A stretch of DNA of 32,935 nt from Deltaproteobacteria bacterium (GTDB taxonomy: Bacteria > Myxococcota_A > Polyangia > Polyangiales > Polyangiaceae). Where the stretch lies: assembly GCA_016209145.1 (NCBI GenBank), contig JACQWT010000100.1:1-32935 (forward strand), written 5' to 3'. Under the pieces are notes generated by a model. That model ran no database searches. It worked only from the letters and a program-made list of their open reading frames with translations, and was not told where the DNA came from. The position numbers and the translations under genes were made by a program. This document shows positions 31,747 through 32,935 of this stretch, one piece after another. Every line of letters starts with the position of its first letter. Within the stretch, counting starts at the first letter, position 1.

Positions 31747-32277
31747 TCATACTACCTGCGCGTAGAGGTCCGCGCTCCCCGCGCTCGTGAGCGGCCCGCC
31801 GCCGAAGTCCACGGTGCCCTGGAGCCCCCCGGTCAGGAGCGCGCTGCCTGCGCCGTCGTCCGCGAGGGTCCAGACCTCGCCGGGCAGGAACCCCTTGCTC
31901 CACAGGTGCTTCCCTGACGCGCACGTGCCCGCGCCGTCGCAGGAGCCGCCGTCCTCGCACTTGGTCCCCACGAGCTCGTCGGTGAGCGAGCAGATGCCCT
32001 TCTTGCAGGCGCGCTTGCGGCACGTCGTGTCCTTGCCGGGGCAGTCTCCCGGCTCGGAGCACGCGGTCGCGCCTCCGGCCCCCGCCGCGCCTCCTTCTTC
32101 GCCCCCTCCCCCTTCACCGCCGGCCGCTGCCTGTCCGCCGCTGCCGCCCGCCGCCACGCCGCCTCCGGCGCCCTTGCGGAACTCGAGGCCGTCGAGCCCC
32201 GCCACGAGGTGGCAGCCCACCGCCAGCACCACCCCGGTCGTGAGCGCAGCCAGCCCAAGCCGTCTCGTCTGCCTCAT
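31747..32277 (-). CDS. Cys-rich lipoprotein, apparently C-terminally truncated
   Basis: This 176-aa protein has a signal and lipobox (VVLAVGC, Cys22), a Gly/Ala/Glu linker (about 36-72) and a Cys-rich module (CSEPGDCPGKDTTC, CKKGICSL, CDGAGTC, about 74-125). It then starts a propeller-like unit (LWSKGFLPG, DFGGGPLTSAGSADLY) and ends abruptly with AQVV. Related myxobacterial lipoproteins continue with many DFGGG-x-LTSAG repeats, so only the first seems to be left. The stop lies 19 bp from the 32-bp palindrome, so the loss of the 3' part may be linked to it. It would still be exported to the cell envelope. Confidence 0.7.
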   Translation of the reverse strand: MRQTRRLGLAALTTGVVLAVGCHLVAGLDGLEFRKGAGGGVAAGGSGGQAAAGGEGGGGEEGGAAGAGGATACSEPGDCPGKDTTCRKRACKKGICSLTDELVGTKCEDGGSCDGAGTCASGKHLWSKGFLPGEVWTLADDGAGSALLTGGLQGTVDFGGGPLTSAGSADLYAQVV

Positions 32278-32562
32278 GCCTGCTCACCGCCCCGCCGTGT
32301 CGCCGCCCTCGCCCGCCCTGACGTCGAGCCGCGGCCCCGCAGATACGTCGCCCGTCACCTCTTGCTCCGCAGCAAGAGGGCCCGGCCCGCCCGCCGCTCA
32401 TTGCACGCCAGCCTATCGGAGAGCACAGGCGCGAACAAGATCGACGGGATCTCGCCGACGGGATCTTGCCGATCCGGCGCCCGAGCCGCGGCTGGGGAAC
32501 GGCGCGCGGGTCGACTGGATGGCCTCGCACATCGGGAAGCGAGCCTGCACCCGAGCGGATAG
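32278..32562. other. Divergent intergenic region with no convincing gene
   Basis: This stretch lies between the lipoprotein start (-) and the final + gene. It contains CGACGGGATCT twice around 32432-32465 and the first copy of a 15-bp repeat. Both promoters should be here, but no -10/-35 pair stands out. Confidence 0.4.
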
Positions 32563-32589
32563 GTCCAAGCGCACGCACATCGGGAAGCG
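32527..32589 (+). repeat. 15-bp direct repeat pair (48-bp period)
   Basis: GCACATCGGGAAGCG occurs at 32527-32541 and 32575-32589. The 48-bp period keeps the reading frame (AHREA in both), but a TAG stop at 32560-32562 lies between the copies. It marks a small duplication at the beginning of the next gene. Confidence 0.8.
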
Positions 32590-32935
32590 TCGGGGCAGGA
32601 GCTGTCGCGAGACGCGATCGGCCGCGATCTTGGTCGCCTGTCGAGCGCCGAGCTGCTCGACGAGCTCCGCCAGCTCCTCGCCGAGCAGCGGCAAGTCGAG
32701 CGACTCATCTGTCGCTACCTGGTGGACCTAGCCGACAAGATGCAATCCGGCCAGGCGAGCGTGCTGGCGGGCTACACCGACATCTACCAGGTGGCCAACT
32801 GCCGCTTGGGCCTGGGCGTGCGCGCCACGCGCGAGCGCGTGCGGGTCGGCCGCGCCCTGCGCGAGCTGCCGGCCATCGAGCAGGCCCACCTGCGAGGCGA
32901 GCTGAGCTTCTCGCGGGTCCGTGAGGTCACGCGTG
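32563..32935 (+). CDS. DUF222/HNH-endonuclease-type protein, N-terminal part (cut by window end)
   Basis: An open + frame follows the TAG at 32560-32562 to the window end. It reads RLSSAELLDELRQLLAEQRQ, VERLICRYLVDLADK, then AGYTDIYQVANCRLGLGVRA and VGRALRELPAIEQAHLRGEL, SFSRVREVTR. This is the all-helical N-terminal region of DUF222/13E12-type proteins, which normally carry an HNH nuclease at the C-terminus, here outside the window. No ATG or GTG precedes the conserved part in frame: the first are GTG 32722 and ATG 32740, too far in. The start may use a rare codon such as CTG at 32602, or the 5' end has been damaged by the local duplication. Confidence 0.6.

Overview
The window is very GC-rich and gene-dense. 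It looks like chromosomal DNA of a myxobacterium-type organism (Myxococcota, formerly Deltaproteobacteria). The evidence is the proteins: large lipoproteins with Gly/Ala/Ser-rich linkers and Cys-rich modules of the CNG-x-E-x-CD type, a ~3,000-residue NHL/RHS lipoprotein toxin, and a rich alpha-glucan gene set. No rRNA, tRNA or CRISPR array was seen.

Layout. (1) 1-5.6 kb, + strand: the tail of an unknown gene, a leader rich in hairpins, hflK-hflC, a Cys-rich lipoprotein with a PPC-like domain and an M74/M15 (LAS-type) metallopeptidase domain, then an overlapping 401-aa protein with a weak RelA/SpoT-like motif. (2) 5.6-15.4 kb, - strand: a polymorphic-toxin cassette. It holds a giant lipoprotein RHS effector with a C-terminal toxin domain and, 19 bp downstream, an 81-aa probable immunity gene. 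The cassette lies between two exact 38-bp copies of the 3' part of glgE, and the RHS gene carries a 113-bp transposon-like insertion that keeps the reading frame. (3) 15.3-22 kb, - strand: GT4 glycogen synthase/maltose-1-phosphate synthase (glgM-like), maltosyltransferase glgE, a two-gene unit with a retropepsin-like protein, and a secreted GH13 amylase. (4) 22-23.2 kb: a VapBC-type toxin-antitoxin pair and an inverted-repeat element. (5) 23.2-26.1 kb, - strand: a GT2 glycosyltransferase broken by a frameshift, a BshB1-like PIG-L deacetylase and a BshC-like protein, with overlapping ends. (6) 26.3-30.6 kb, + strand: glycogen debranching enzyme glgX and a DUF2079 membrane protein. (7) 30.6-32.9 kb: an untidy region with a nuclease-like gene fragment, a DUF3102-like protein, a 32-bp perfect palindrome, a lipoprotein that looks truncated, and the beginning of a DUF222/HNH-type protein cut by the window end.

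How the genes fit together. GlgM, GlgE, GlgX and the amylase suggest building alpha-glucan through maltose-1-phosphate and breaking it down by debranching and amylolysis. The RHS gene starts within 25-75 bp of the glgE stop on the same strand, so it may be read from the glg transcript. The most notable features are the glgE-derived direct repeats around the toxin cassette, the frame-preserving insertion inside the toxin gene, and the bshB1/bshC-like pair without bshA.
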